Shown: positions 1 through 4,603 of the stretch, piece after piece
How the letters are laid out: each line of letters starts with the position of its first letter
Position numbering within the stretch: position 1 is the stretch's first letter
Origin: an uncultured Parabacteroides sp.
GTDB lineage: Bacteria > Bacteroidota > Bacteroidia > Bacteroidales > Tannerellaceae
Direction: 5' to 3'
DNA length: 6,658 bases
Assembly (NCBI GenBank): GCA_900770835.1
Contig: CAAGLQ010000018.1
Coordinates: forward strand, 1 to 6,658
Notes under the pieces: model-generated
What the model was told of the DNA's origin: nothing
Databases searched by the model: none
What the model saw: the letters and a program-made list of their open reading frames with translations, nothing else
Made by a program: the position numbers and the translations under genes

Positions 1-79
1 CCGTAGTAAGCGAATAGGTATCGCTGAGGCTCATCCCGATGTGGCCTACAGCGATACCTACCAATTCCACTACACTTAC
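1..79 (-). CDS. Tail assembly chaperone, -1 frameshift extension (partial, runs off the left edge)
   Basis: This is the continuation of the chaperone reading frame after a -1 slip on the A9G run at 79-88. In that frame the sequence is open from 79 to the window edge for 26 codons and reads VSVVELVGIAVGHIGMSLS followed by DTYSLTT. The zero frame stops at once (TAA at 76-78). The GMSLSDTYSLTT stretch looks like the end domain of the T-type half of lambda G/GT-like chaperones, where a Gly-(Met/Leu)-Ser turn is followed by a 'lT..ef' motif. In such phages the short form and the frameshifted long form are both made and load the tape measure protein before the tube polymerises. The slip itself is inferred from the slippery run and the open frame. 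The alternative, a separate downstream gene with its own start, is less likely because the -1 frame has no start codon near the junction. The right C-terminus is outside the window. Confidence 0.6.
17..58 (-). repeat. Stem-loop downstream of the slippery site
   Basis: Arms GGTATCGCTG (17-26) and CAGCGATACC (49-58) are perfectly complementary. AGGC (27-30) and GCCT (44-47) extend the stem after a one-base bulge at 48, leaving a 13-nt loop. It lies inside the -1 reading frame, so it is unlikely to be a terminator. The 20-nt gap to the slippery site is longer than the usual 5-9 nt for a pseudoknot or hairpin stimulator, so its role in frameshifting is plausible but not certain. Confidence 0.6.
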
Positions 80-366
80 TTTTTTTTTGACCCATCGTCA
101 GCGTCCACGCCTTGCGTCTCAAACAGGCTGCCGATTTGTTCCATGTCGATGTAGTCGGCGATCTCATCCGGTGACTGGTAAGGAAACTCAATATTGTCAG
201 CCTTGCAGGCACTCTTGATGCCATAAAAGATGATATGCAGCATCTTCTCCATATCCTCGCCGTTGAACTTCGAGAAGTCCTCGCCGGTATCCCTCTTGTA
301 AGCAACCATAGCCCCAATGGTCAGTCTGAACGGATAATCCTTTCCGTTAATCTTCACCTTTTTCAT
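76..366 (-). CDS. Phage tail assembly chaperone, short (G-like) form
   Basis: A 96-residue protein, small and mostly helical, starting MKKVKINGKDYPFRLTIGAM. The 'xGKxYPFRxTxxAMxxYKRxTG' start is typical of tail assembly chaperones in long-tailed phages. These bind the tape measure protein and act with the tail tube subunit during tail polymerisation, then leave the finished particle. The gene overlaps the upstream tail tube gene by 4 bp in an ATGA arrangement (ATG at 366-364, stop of the tube gene at 365-363), which indicates translational coupling. It ends in three lysines encoded by the A9G slippery run, so most ribosomes make this short form and a fraction would make the longer fusion. Family assignment rests on motif and context; sequence identity in this group is usually low. 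Confidence 0.72.
   Translation of the reverse strand: MKKVKINGKDYPFRLTIGAMVAYKRDTGEDFSKFNGEDMEKMLHIIFYGIKSACKADNIEFPYQSPDEIADYIDMEQIGSLFETQGVDADDGSKKK
79..88 (-). promoter_or_regulatory. Programmed -1 frameshift slippery site
   Basis: On the minus strand, nine A residues followed by G lie just before the chaperone stop, read as TCA AAA AAA AAG TAA. This contains both A-AAA-AAA and A-AAA-AAG, the strongest bacterial -1 slippery heptamers. Slipping one base back leads into the frame that stays open to the window edge. A perfect 10-bp stem begins 20 nt downstream. Placement at the very end of a tail chaperone gene is the standard position for such signals in long-tailed phages. Confidence 0.75.
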
Positions 367-821
367 GCGGCCTTCGTTTTGGTGGTTACCTCACCATTGT
401 TCTCGAAAGAAGCGGAATAAGTGGAATCGTCCTCAGCTGAGTCCGTCTTCTCTAAGCTTGTGATCACGAAAAGGCCCTCCTCATAGGTGTCGCCGGTCTC
501 ATCCTCCTTGTAGCCATACTTCAAGAGGACAGGCTTACGGCTCTTCATGATCTCCAGCAGCTTGTCGTAGCCACAATCAGCATTAAACACCACCAAGGCA
601 TCCACCTTGATGCTTACGGACAGCTTGGTGACACGCTTCTCGCTCCATGCGCCACCGCCACTGTCTTTAGTTACTCGCTCCTTCGTCTCGCCACTATAAC
701 TGACTGAATGACTTGTAGCGGCCGCCGTCGGCGTGTAGGTCGGGGTCTCGTCACTCGTCCCCGTATTCACACAGAGCATGATGTCTCTACCCTCAATGTA
801 ATCTCCTTTTTGTCTTGCCAT
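363..821 (-). CDS. Phage major tail tube protein
   Basis: A 152-residue protein starting MARQKGDYIEGRDIMLCV. The ATG at 821 is chosen over the one at 848, which would add nine residues (MLRCIEFRI) encoded by a palindromic intergenic repeat and so is unlikely to be real. The protein reads as alternating beta strands: an N-terminal GRDIMLCV strand, a threonine-rich loop (about 23-40), a central GAWSEKRVTKLSVSIKVDALV segment, a helix with DKLLEIMKSRKPVLLKYGY, then EEGLFVITSLEKTDSAEDDSTYSASFENNG. The 'ITSLExT...DSTYSxSFExxG' end is characteristic of TP901-1/lambda-type tube subunits, which stack into hexameric rings around the tape measure. The chaperone gene follows with a 4-bp overlap, the normal order. 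This points to a siphovirus-type tail. Confidence 0.8.
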   Translation of the reverse strand: MARQKGDYIEGRDIMLCVNTGTSDETPTYTPTAAATSHSVSYSGETKERVTKDSGGGAWSEKRVTKLSVSIKVDALVVFNADCGYDKLLEIMKSRKPVLLKYGYKEDETGDTYEEGLFVITSLEKTDSAEDDSTYSASFENNGEVTTKTKAA

Positions 822-839
822 GATTCTAAATTCTATGCA

Positions 840-855
840 ACGCAACACGTTGCGT
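840..855. repeat. Short palindrome between spanin-like and tail tube genes
   Basis: ACGCAAC (840-846) and GTTGCGT (849-855) are perfect inverted arms around a 2-base centre, followed by CCCTACAA (856-863). It fills most of the 43-bp gap between the two genes. It has the look of the short palindromic interspersed repeats seen between genes in Bacteroidales, here with the outer flank present on one side only. This is recall of a pattern, not a database match. Confidence 0.5.
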
Positions 856-864
856 CCCTACAAT

Positions 865-1374
865 TCATAATTTCCTTCCTACAAACAGGCCAAGCAGAAA
901 CCCGGCCACGAAACTCAACAGAAGCCTCCAGACGGATGGCCACTCGTCCCTCTTGACGGATGATCTATCATCATATGACTCGTCCGATCGCTTGCTCAGG
1001 CTCTCGTTGAACACCAACTCCATGCCGGACAGGCTATCCGATTTGGCCGTGGCCACGATCGTATCCCCACGCATGGATAGGTCGAGCGTCAAGTGACCGT
1101 CCCGCCGGCTGAAGATGGCCCCTTCGGGCAGCTTACGGAGGCTGTCCGTCGGTATCTCCATCGTCGCGAACCTTGCCGGTATCTGAGCGAGGGAGACGCT
1201 GACCTGTCTGTCCCATGCCAGGCTGTCCCTGCGCGTACCGGCTGAAATAGTCTCTCTTGTACTCCTGCACGACGTGGCGAGCGGGGCAGCGATCATAATG
1301 GGGACAAACCACCATCTTCGCCACGCATCCCTCCAGTCTCGCCATGCGCTCCTGAAATTCCCTGATCTGGTCAT
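865..1374 (-). CDS. Spanin-like lipoprotein with C-terminal membrane anchor (candidate u-spanin)
   Basis: A 169-residue protein of unusual topology. The N-terminus is rich in Arg and Trp, then a hydrophobic run FVPIMIAAPLATSC ends in a lipobox-like ATSC (Cys36), suggesting signal peptidase II processing and outer-membrane attachment. A periplasmic region of about 110 residues with beta-type alternation (HLTLDLSMRGDTIVATA) follows. The last 20 residues (VWRLLLSFVAGFLLGLFVGRKL) form a clear membrane segment with a positive C-terminus. A lipidated N-terminus plus a C-terminal inner-membrane anchor is the layout of unimolecular spanins such as T1 gp11, which fuse inner and outer membranes in the last step of lysis. 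Its first 242 bp overlap the upstream membrane protein gene in another frame, as in Rz/Rz1 pairs. The residue at lipobox -3 is Ala rather than Leu, a weak point. An internal ATG at 1296 (MIAAPLATSC) is a poorer start because it drops the basic n-region. Confidence 0.58.
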   Translation of the reverse strand: MTRSGNFRSAWRDWRDAWRRWWFVPIMIAAPLATSCRSTRETISAGTRRDSLAWDRQVSVSLAQIPARFATMEIPTDSLRKLPEGAIFSRRDGHLTLDLSMRGDTIVATAKSDSLSGMELVFNESLSKRSDESYDDRSSVKRDEWPSVWRLLLSFVAGFLLGLFVGRKL

Positions 1375-1540
1375 ATAGCCCTACGATTGTCTGGTTATCC
1401 TTCGTCTCCATGTGCCGGGCCACGTCATCCTTGTCCATCCGTGCCTTCTTGCGGGCCGCCGGAAGGGCGATGAGCCAGTTGAGGATCACGAGCAACCCGC
1501 CACCGGCACCGAGGTAATCGAATAATGAGGCCCAATCCAT
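1133..1540 (-). CDS. Small single-pass phage membrane protein (lysis-cassette member, holin or i-spanin candidate)
   Basis: A 135-residue protein I cannot assign to a named family. Residues 9-28 (YLGAGGGLLVILNWLIALPA) form one membrane segment, followed by basic RKKAR, then a heptad-like helix (about 52-72, LYDQIREFQERMARLEGCV) able to form a coiled coil. A Cys pair follows in VVCPHYDRCPARH, then a hydrophilic Gly/Asp/Gln-rich tail. The position between amidase and spanin-like gene suggests a lysis role. The layout (N-terminal anchor, coiled coil, partner gene starting inside it) resembles an inner-membrane spanin, but the positive charges after the membrane segment favour the C-terminus in the cytoplasm, which fits a small holin or accessory protein better. 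The last 80 codons overlap the next gene in a second frame, so the tail composition may be shaped by that constraint. Confidence 0.6.
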   Translation of the reverse strand: MDWASLFDYLGAGGGLLVILNWLIALPAARKKARMDKDDVARHMETKDNQTIVGLYDQIREFQERMARLEGCVAKMVVCPHYDRCPARHVVQEYKRDYFSRYAQGQPGMGQTGQRLPRSDTGKVRDDGDTDGQPP

Positions 1541-1572
1541 GAATATGAGTTTTGAATGTTGAATGTTGAATT
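1541..1572. repeat. Tandem heptamer spacer (TTGAATG)n
   Basis: Two exact TTGAATG copies (1552-1558, 1559-1565) and a third with one change (TTGAATT, 1566-1572) lie between the amidase stop and the start of the membrane protein gene. Similar TTCAACATTCAACATT-type spacers occur in many Bacteroidales intergenic regions as I recall them. No function is apparent. Confidence 0.55.
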
Positions 1573-2032
1573 ATGATTGAAGTGCCAAATCCTTGAGCCA
1601 CTTCCGCACGTCGAAACTGGGGCATGCTTTCGCCGCCAGCTCGTTGTGCCCGCAGATCTCCACGTCGGGGAACCGGCGGTGGAAATCCTCCACGTAGCGA
1701 CGCATCGCCAACCGTTGCTCCGGCGTGCGTGTGTCCATCGGTGTCCTGCCATCCTTGGCCACGCCACCCACATAGACCACGTGGCGGGAGGTGCTGTTAT
1801 ACCCGGCCACGCCGTTCGTCACCTCCCAGGGATCCACCATGGCATCCTCGTTGTTGTTCACCAACCGCTCGACCCGACCGTCCAAATGGATCAGGTCGGT
1901 ATAACCCACCTGCTTCCATCCCCGTCCCCCTTTCGATACCGGGTCGGTGTGCCAGTGGCGGATCTCCTCCGCTGTCACCTCCCGACCCGGTGGGGTAGCC
2001 GTGCAATGGATCACCAGCCGTTTCAAAGCCAA
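1571..2032 (-). CDS. Phage endolysin, N-acetylmuramoyl-L-alanine amidase (Amidase_2, T7-lysozyme type)
   Basis: Zinc amidase that cuts the bond between MurNAc and L-Ala of peptidoglycan during lysis. The core is complete: LVIHCTATPPGR carries the first zinc His; VGYTDLIHLDGRVE matches the T7 lysozyme strand with the active-site Tyr; GYNSTSRHVVYVGG is the central strand; DTRTPEQRLAMRRY is the usual helix; GHNELAAKACPSFD holds the second zinc His, the catalytic Lys and the zinc Cys in T7 spacing (H-x5-K-x-C). No ATG lies near the start of the core. I place the start at TTG 2032 (TTG 2026, giving M-KRLVIHC, is equally good). The only in-frame ATG (2221) lies beyond the 22-bp repeats and inside the end of the HU gene, and would add 63 residues, most of them encoded by the repeats. 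No signal peptide is visible, so export would rely on a holin. Confidence 0.88.
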   Translation of the reverse strand: MALKRLVIHCTATPPGREVTAEEIRHWHTDPVSKGGRGWKQVGYTDLIHLDGRVERLVNNNEDAMVDPWEVTNGVAGYNSTSRHVVYVGGVAKDGRTPMDTRTPEQRLAMRRYVEDFHRRFPDVEICGHNELAAKACPSFDVRKWLKDLALQS

Positions 2033-2064
2033 CCGCTGAACCGTATTCCGTGAGGGGGCAAAAA

Positions 2065-2196
2065 AAACACTGCGGCGTTCGGGTTGAAACGTCGCAGTGT
2101 TTCGATCAAAACACCGCAGTGTTCGGAATGAAACACCACAGTGTTCGGGGTGAAACACCGCAGTGTTTCGGGAGAGACACCACGGGCTTCGGTTAG
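2065..2196. repeat. Array of six tandem 22-bp dyad-symmetric repeats
   Basis: Units start at 2065, 2087, 2109, 2131, 2153 and 2175, exactly 22 bp apart. The consensus is AAACACCGCAGTGTTTCGG plus about three variable bases. Each unit contains an inverted repeat AAACAC/GTGTT(T) around a 4-bp centre, so each could bind a dimeric protein on DNA or fold as a short hairpin in RNA. Units 3-5 are closest to consensus; units 1, 2 and 6 have decayed. The last unit covers the stop codon of the HU-like gene (2193-2195). The period is about two helical turns, so all dyads face the same side of the helix. There are no spacers, so this is not a CRISPR array. Confidence 0.85.
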
Positions 2197-2648
2197 ATGA
2201 TTTCCGGATTGTCGCTATCATCCCCCGTAGGCGGCTCCTCGACAGTGGTCTGCGTGATAATCACACGGCTAAAGGAGGCATTGCTCTGCGCATCCTTCAA
2301 TCGCTTGCCCGGCGTGTAGATCACCCTCGGCTGACGCATGTTGCCGGACACGCTGTAGGTCTCGGTGGTCTCCGCGCCACTGGAGCGGAGCGAGACACGG
2401 AAGCGGCCGATGTCACCCGCATCGACGGTACGCCCGTTGGAGAGATGCTTGGAGATGGCATAGATCAAGCGATCGACACAGTTCTTCACGTCACCGCTCG
2501 TGAGGGAGGACTGCTCGGCCACCTCGTCGCAGAGGTCACTGAACGAGACCGTGCCGTTGCCCACCAACACGGGATAATACAACTTGGAGTCCATGGCGGC
2601 TCCCTTCATCATGTTCTTCTTCTGAACAAGCTTGAACTTCACTGACAT
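2193..2648 (-). CDS. HU-related DNA-binding protein (HU-HIG type)
   Basis: A 151-residue protein starting MSVKFKLVQKKNMMKGAAM, the typical start of the Bacteroidales HU-related family (TIGR01201-like). Features in order: the N-terminal KFKLVQKKN strand; the helical dimerisation part (SFSDLCDEVAEQSSLTSGDVKNCVDRL); the IGRFRVSLRSSGAET segment, equivalent to 'GxFxVxxRxxR' in HU; and the DNA-binding arm region around TYSVSGNMRQPRVIYTPGKRLKDA. It ends in an acidic tail (EEPPTGDDSDNPE). Such proteins bend or coat DNA as dimers and are often found beside amidase genes in Bacteroidales phages and islands, as here. I chose ATG 2648 because the longer frame (from 2750) reads through a terminator-like hairpin and adds no family sequence. 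Its own cognate site is unknown; the adjacent 22-bp repeats are an obvious candidate to test. Confidence 0.88.
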   Translation of the reverse strand: MSVKFKLVQKKNMMKGAAMDSKLYYPVLVGNGTVSFSDLCDEVAEQSSLTSGDVKNCVDRLIYAISKHLSNGRTVDAGDIGRFRVSLRSSGAETTETYSVSGNMRQPRVIYTPGKRLKDAQSNASFSRVIITQTTVEEPPTGDDSDNPEII

Positions 2649-2716
2649 TATGATAAGGGCATCGGAGGAAAGACCGCGGGAAGAACGCCTCCCGCCCGGT
2701 TGTTCCGATACGGGGG

Positions 2717-2724
2717 CGAAGATA
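2717..2724 (-). promoter_or_regulatory. Possible -7 box for the HU-amidase transcript
   Basis: TATCTTCG on the minus strand matches TAnnTTTG with one change. It is about 70 nt before the HU start and just after a terminator-like hairpin, where a new promoter is expected. I see no convincing TTTG-type -33 box at 19-21 nt upstream, so this is weak. Confidence 0.35.
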
Positions 2725-2731
2725 AAACGAA

Positions 2732-2770
2732 CCCCTCGCACCCACTTCACTTAGGAAGGGATGCGAGGGG
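2732..2770 (-). terminator. Rho-independent-like terminator after the DUF262-HNH gene
   Basis: CCCCTCGCA (2732-2740) and TGCGAGGGG (2762-2770) form a perfect 9-bp stem. CCC (2741-2743) and GGG (2758-2760) extend it past a single bulged base. On the minus strand it is followed by TTCGTTTTATC. It begins 25 nt after the nuclease stop codon and would separate the accessory cassette from the phage lysis/tail block. The U-tract is interrupted, so efficiency is uncertain. Confidence 0.68.
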
Positions 2771-2795
2771 ATGTATGGGAATGAGGGAACCTATG

Positions 2796-3905
2796 CTATT
2801 TCCCGCCTTTTTTACGATTGCAATCACGACAGAGCATCTGGCAATTTTCCGCCGTGGTGGTGCCGCCTTGGCACCAAGGGGTGATATGGTCGGCCTCCAT
2901 CTCCTCTATCTGGAAGTGATTGCCGCAACGGGGACAGATGCCCTTCTGCCGTTCGTAGGCCTCACGCTTCTGCTTCTGGTCGAAGGTGCGGAAATGGAGA
3001 TCCCGCTCGTCTCCGCTCAGCACATAGCGGTAGATGCCCGACTTCTTCATGATCTCGTCGTCCTCCATCAAGCTGTGGATGCGTTGCTCCAAAGCGTCGG
3101 TGTCATAGAGCTGATTGCCGAAGTCCGCGAAGAGCGCACCCCAATCCAACCCCTTCATCTCCTTGCGATAGACAGGGAAGGTGCTCTGCACCCAAGTGAT
3201 CACCTGCATGAAGTATTGCCACAACTGGGTGGCTTTGGGGTCGAACTGATGCTTCGCCATGTATTCCTCGATCTGCTTCAACTCCTCCCGACGTGCCGCC
3301 CAGCGGAAGACAGTCTCCAAGTAGGCCTGCTCCAACGGTTTCCCATTGAGGTAGCCGTTCGCTATCTTATAGGCGGGACACCCTGACTTGGAGAAGTAGA
3401 GGCGTGCGTCGCTGACGAACGGACCCGCATAGATGGCGTTGCGCAGCTCTTGATCCAGTAGCCGCTCACCGGCAATGTTGATCACCCGAAACCAATCTAA
3501 TTTCTCCTTGTCGGTGCCGCTGCAGAAATAGACGGTCAGCTCGTAGTCGAGAAACCGTTGCCTCTCCTCATCACTCAGCGAGGTGAAGTAGAGTATCTTC
3601 CGTTCCGGGTCGCTGATGTGAAATTCATTCTTGTAATAGCCGCAGATGGAGAGGGTGCGTTGCTGTCCGTCGATCAGCTCGAACGTGCCATCGTCTGCGA
3701 CGCTCCAATACATCGTGTTGAGCGGGAAGCTCTTCAGGATGGTGTCGATCACGGCCTGCTGTTGCGCCGTGTCGTAACGGAACTCCCGCTGAAAGGGCGG
3801 GCGGATGTTCAATAGCCCGTGGTAGCCACGCACACCGTCGTTTGCGTTGTTGACGTAGCCCTCCACGAGGTCGCCGATTCGGATGGATCTTAATTCAATG
3901 TGCAT
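2796..3905 (-). CDS. DUF262-HNH endonuclease
   Basis: A 369-residue two-domain protein. Residues 1 to about 200 are a DUF262 (ParB/Srx-like) domain with its two hallmarks: RPPFQREFRYD (35-45) and the IDGQQRTLSI motif (78-87), the nucleotide-linked core seen in GmrS, BrxU and other DUF262 proteins. A helical middle region follows. Residues 322-369 form a zinc-bound HNH nuclease: CPRC (324-327), ADHITPW (His340), AENCQMLC with Asn354, and CRDCNRKKG (Cys359, Cys362, Asn363). The full catalytic and zinc set is present, so it should be active. Known relatives with DUF262 plus an HNH-type domain act as type IV restriction enzymes on modified phage DNA; that role here is inferred. It starts 13 bp after the antitoxin stop, so it is very probably on the toxin-antitoxin transcript. 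No clear Shine-Dalgarno site precedes the ATG. Confidence 0.85.
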   Translation of the reverse strand: MHIELRSIRIGDLVEGYVNNANDGVRGYHGLLNIRPPFQREFRYDTAQQQAVIDTILKSFPLNTMYWSVADDGTFELIDGQQRTLSICGYYKNEFHISDPERKILYFTSLSDEERQRFLDYELTVYFCSGTDKEKLDWFRVINIAGERLLDQELRNAIYAGPFVSDARLYFSKSGCPAYKIANGYLNGKPLEQAYLETVFRWAARREELKQIEEYMAKHQFDPKATQLWQYFMQVITWVQSTFPVYRKEMKGLDWGALFADFGNQLYDTDALEQRIHSLMEDDEIMKKSGIYRYVLSGDERDLHFRTFDQKQKREAYERQKGICPRCGNHFQIEEMEADHITPWCQGGTTTAENCQMLCRDCNRKKGGK

Positions 3906-3918
3906 GGCGAAAATGGAA

Positions 3919-4224
3919 TTATATCGGTCGCAATTCCACGGAAAGCCCCATGGCGGCAGCGATCTTGTAGAGCGTGGCCACGCTCGGCACGATCAAGCCT
4001 CGCTCGATCTTGGAGATATAGCCCTTGTTGGCACCGATCCGCTTCGCCAGCTCGCTTTGCGTCAGATGGGCGTTCTTGCGTGCGTCCAACAGGATCTGCG
4101 CGTTATATTCCTCCCACGCTCTCTCGCGGTTGCGCTCACGCTCTGGCGTGCCCTCTTTGCCGAGGACCTCGTCCATCCAAGCGTCCACGTCGTAAATGTC
4201 CTTACTGATTTCCTTTAGTTCCAT
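3919..4224 (-). CDS. Xre-family antitoxin (HigA-like) of a type II toxin-antitoxin pair
   Basis: A 101-residue protein. The first 45 residues are acidic and helical (EISKDIYDVDAWMDEVLGK), the probable toxin-binding part. Residues about 45-98 are a helix-turn-helix of the Cro/CI type: LDARKNAHLTQSELAKRIGA, then NKGYISKIERGLIVPSVATL, with the expected turn (GANKG) and recognition helix (YISKIERG). The gene starts inside the end of the toxin gene (23-bp overlap), giving the toxin-first order typical of HigBA. The protein neutralises the toxin and most likely represses the operon by binding the 28-bp palindrome at 4548-4575. The DUF262-HNH gene follows after 13 bp, which is not a usual partner of a plain HigBA pair. 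Confidence 0.85.
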   Translation of the reverse strand: MELKEISKDIYDVDAWMDEVLGKEGTPERERNRERAWEEYNAQILLDARKNAHLTQSELAKRIGANKGYISKIERGLIVPSVATLYKIAAAMGLSVELRPI

Positions 4225-4534
4225 AATACTCTTGTTTTAATCGTAATGCTTTCTCGATCTCGCTGTTCGGCAACTTCTGTGTTTTCTTCTTGATCGCATT
4301 GAACAAGATGACCAGCGTATTCCCATCGTAGATGAAAAAGATGCGAAACTCGTTGCTCATGCAAGTTATCCGAAGCTCATGCACCCCATCACGTATATAT
4401 TTGATGAAGTGTGACGGAATCCTGTCTTCTGTCTTGAACAGGTCCAACACACGACGGATCTTGTTCTGCTCTTCCTTCGACAATGTCTGGACAAAATCCT
4501 TAAAGTAGTGCTTGTAAGCGATAATCTTTCTCAT
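4202..4534 (-). CDS. RelE/HigB-family toxin (phage Gp49-like)
   Basis: A 110-residue protein starting MRKIIAYKHYFKDFVQTLSK. It has the compact RelE/ParE fold pattern: an N-terminal helix pair (KEEQNKIRRVLDLF), strand DGVHELRITCMSNEFRIFFIYD, strand NTLVILFNAIKKKTQKLPNSEIEKA. The 'ELRI...FRIFFxxxxxxxILFNAxxKKTQKxP..EIxxA' string is characteristic of the Gp49-like HigB branch, which cleaves mRNA on the ribosome. It is first in the operon, with the antitoxin overlapping its end. The promoter lies directly upstream and its -7 box ends only five bases from the ATG, so the transcript is probably leaderless. A/T content is visibly higher than in the phage genes to the left, as in the methyltransferase, suggesting separate acquisition. 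Confidence 0.87.
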   Translation of the reverse strand: MRKIIAYKHYFKDFVQTLSKEEQNKIRRVLDLFKTEDRIPSHFIKYIRDGVHELRITCMSNEFRIFFIYDGNTLVILFNAIKKKTQKLPNSEIEKALRLKQEYYGTKGNQ

Positions 4535-4538
4535 GCCG

Positions 4539-4569
4539 CAAAGTAAACGAAAGTTGTATAGCTATGCAA
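4539..4569 (-). promoter_or_regulatory. Promoter of the toxin-antitoxin-nuclease operon
   Basis: On the minus strand, TTG (4569-4567), a 20-nt spacer and TTACTTTG (4546-4539) fit the Bacteroidales promoter pattern with one mismatch in the -7 box. The expected transcription start falls at or next to the A of the toxin ATG (4534), implying a leaderless message. Confidence 0.62.
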
Positions 4570-4575
4570 CTTTCG
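4548..4575. promoter_or_regulatory. 28-bp palindromic operator of the toxin-antitoxin operon
   Basis: Outer arms CGAAAGTTG (4548-4556) and CAACTTTCG (4567-4575) flank the inner palindrome ATAGCTAT (4558-4565). Only the pair at 4557/4566 breaks full symmetry. It covers the -33 box and spacer of the operon promoter, the expected place for autorepression by the antitoxin or the toxin-antitoxin complex. Confidence 0.78.
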
Positions 4576-4603
4576 CAAGGGATATTTATCTGCGGAACAA
4601 GGC

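Noticed and set aside
17..58. Transcription terminator after the chaperone
   Set aside because: The stem lies inside the -1 reading frame, and the sequence after it on the minus strand (TATTCGCTTAC) has no T-run. Tail genes normally continue into the tape measure gene.
235..420. Plus-strand small frame opposite the tail chaperone
   Set aside because: Opposite a well-supported phage gene, with no start signal.
1577..2053. Plus-strand frames opposite the amidase
   Set aside because: His/Pro/Arg-rich composition mirrors the GC-rich amidase codons, and there is no start signal or domain.
2065..2196. CRISPR array
   Set aside because: Repeats are directly adjacent at 22 bp with no unique spacers and no cas genes.
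2700..3386. Long plus-strand open frame (228 codons) opposite the DUF262-HNH gene
   Set aside because: Lies wholly opposite a gene with clear domains and catalytic motifs, shows no recognisable domain, and has a Leu/Val-rich composition typical of a complement frame.
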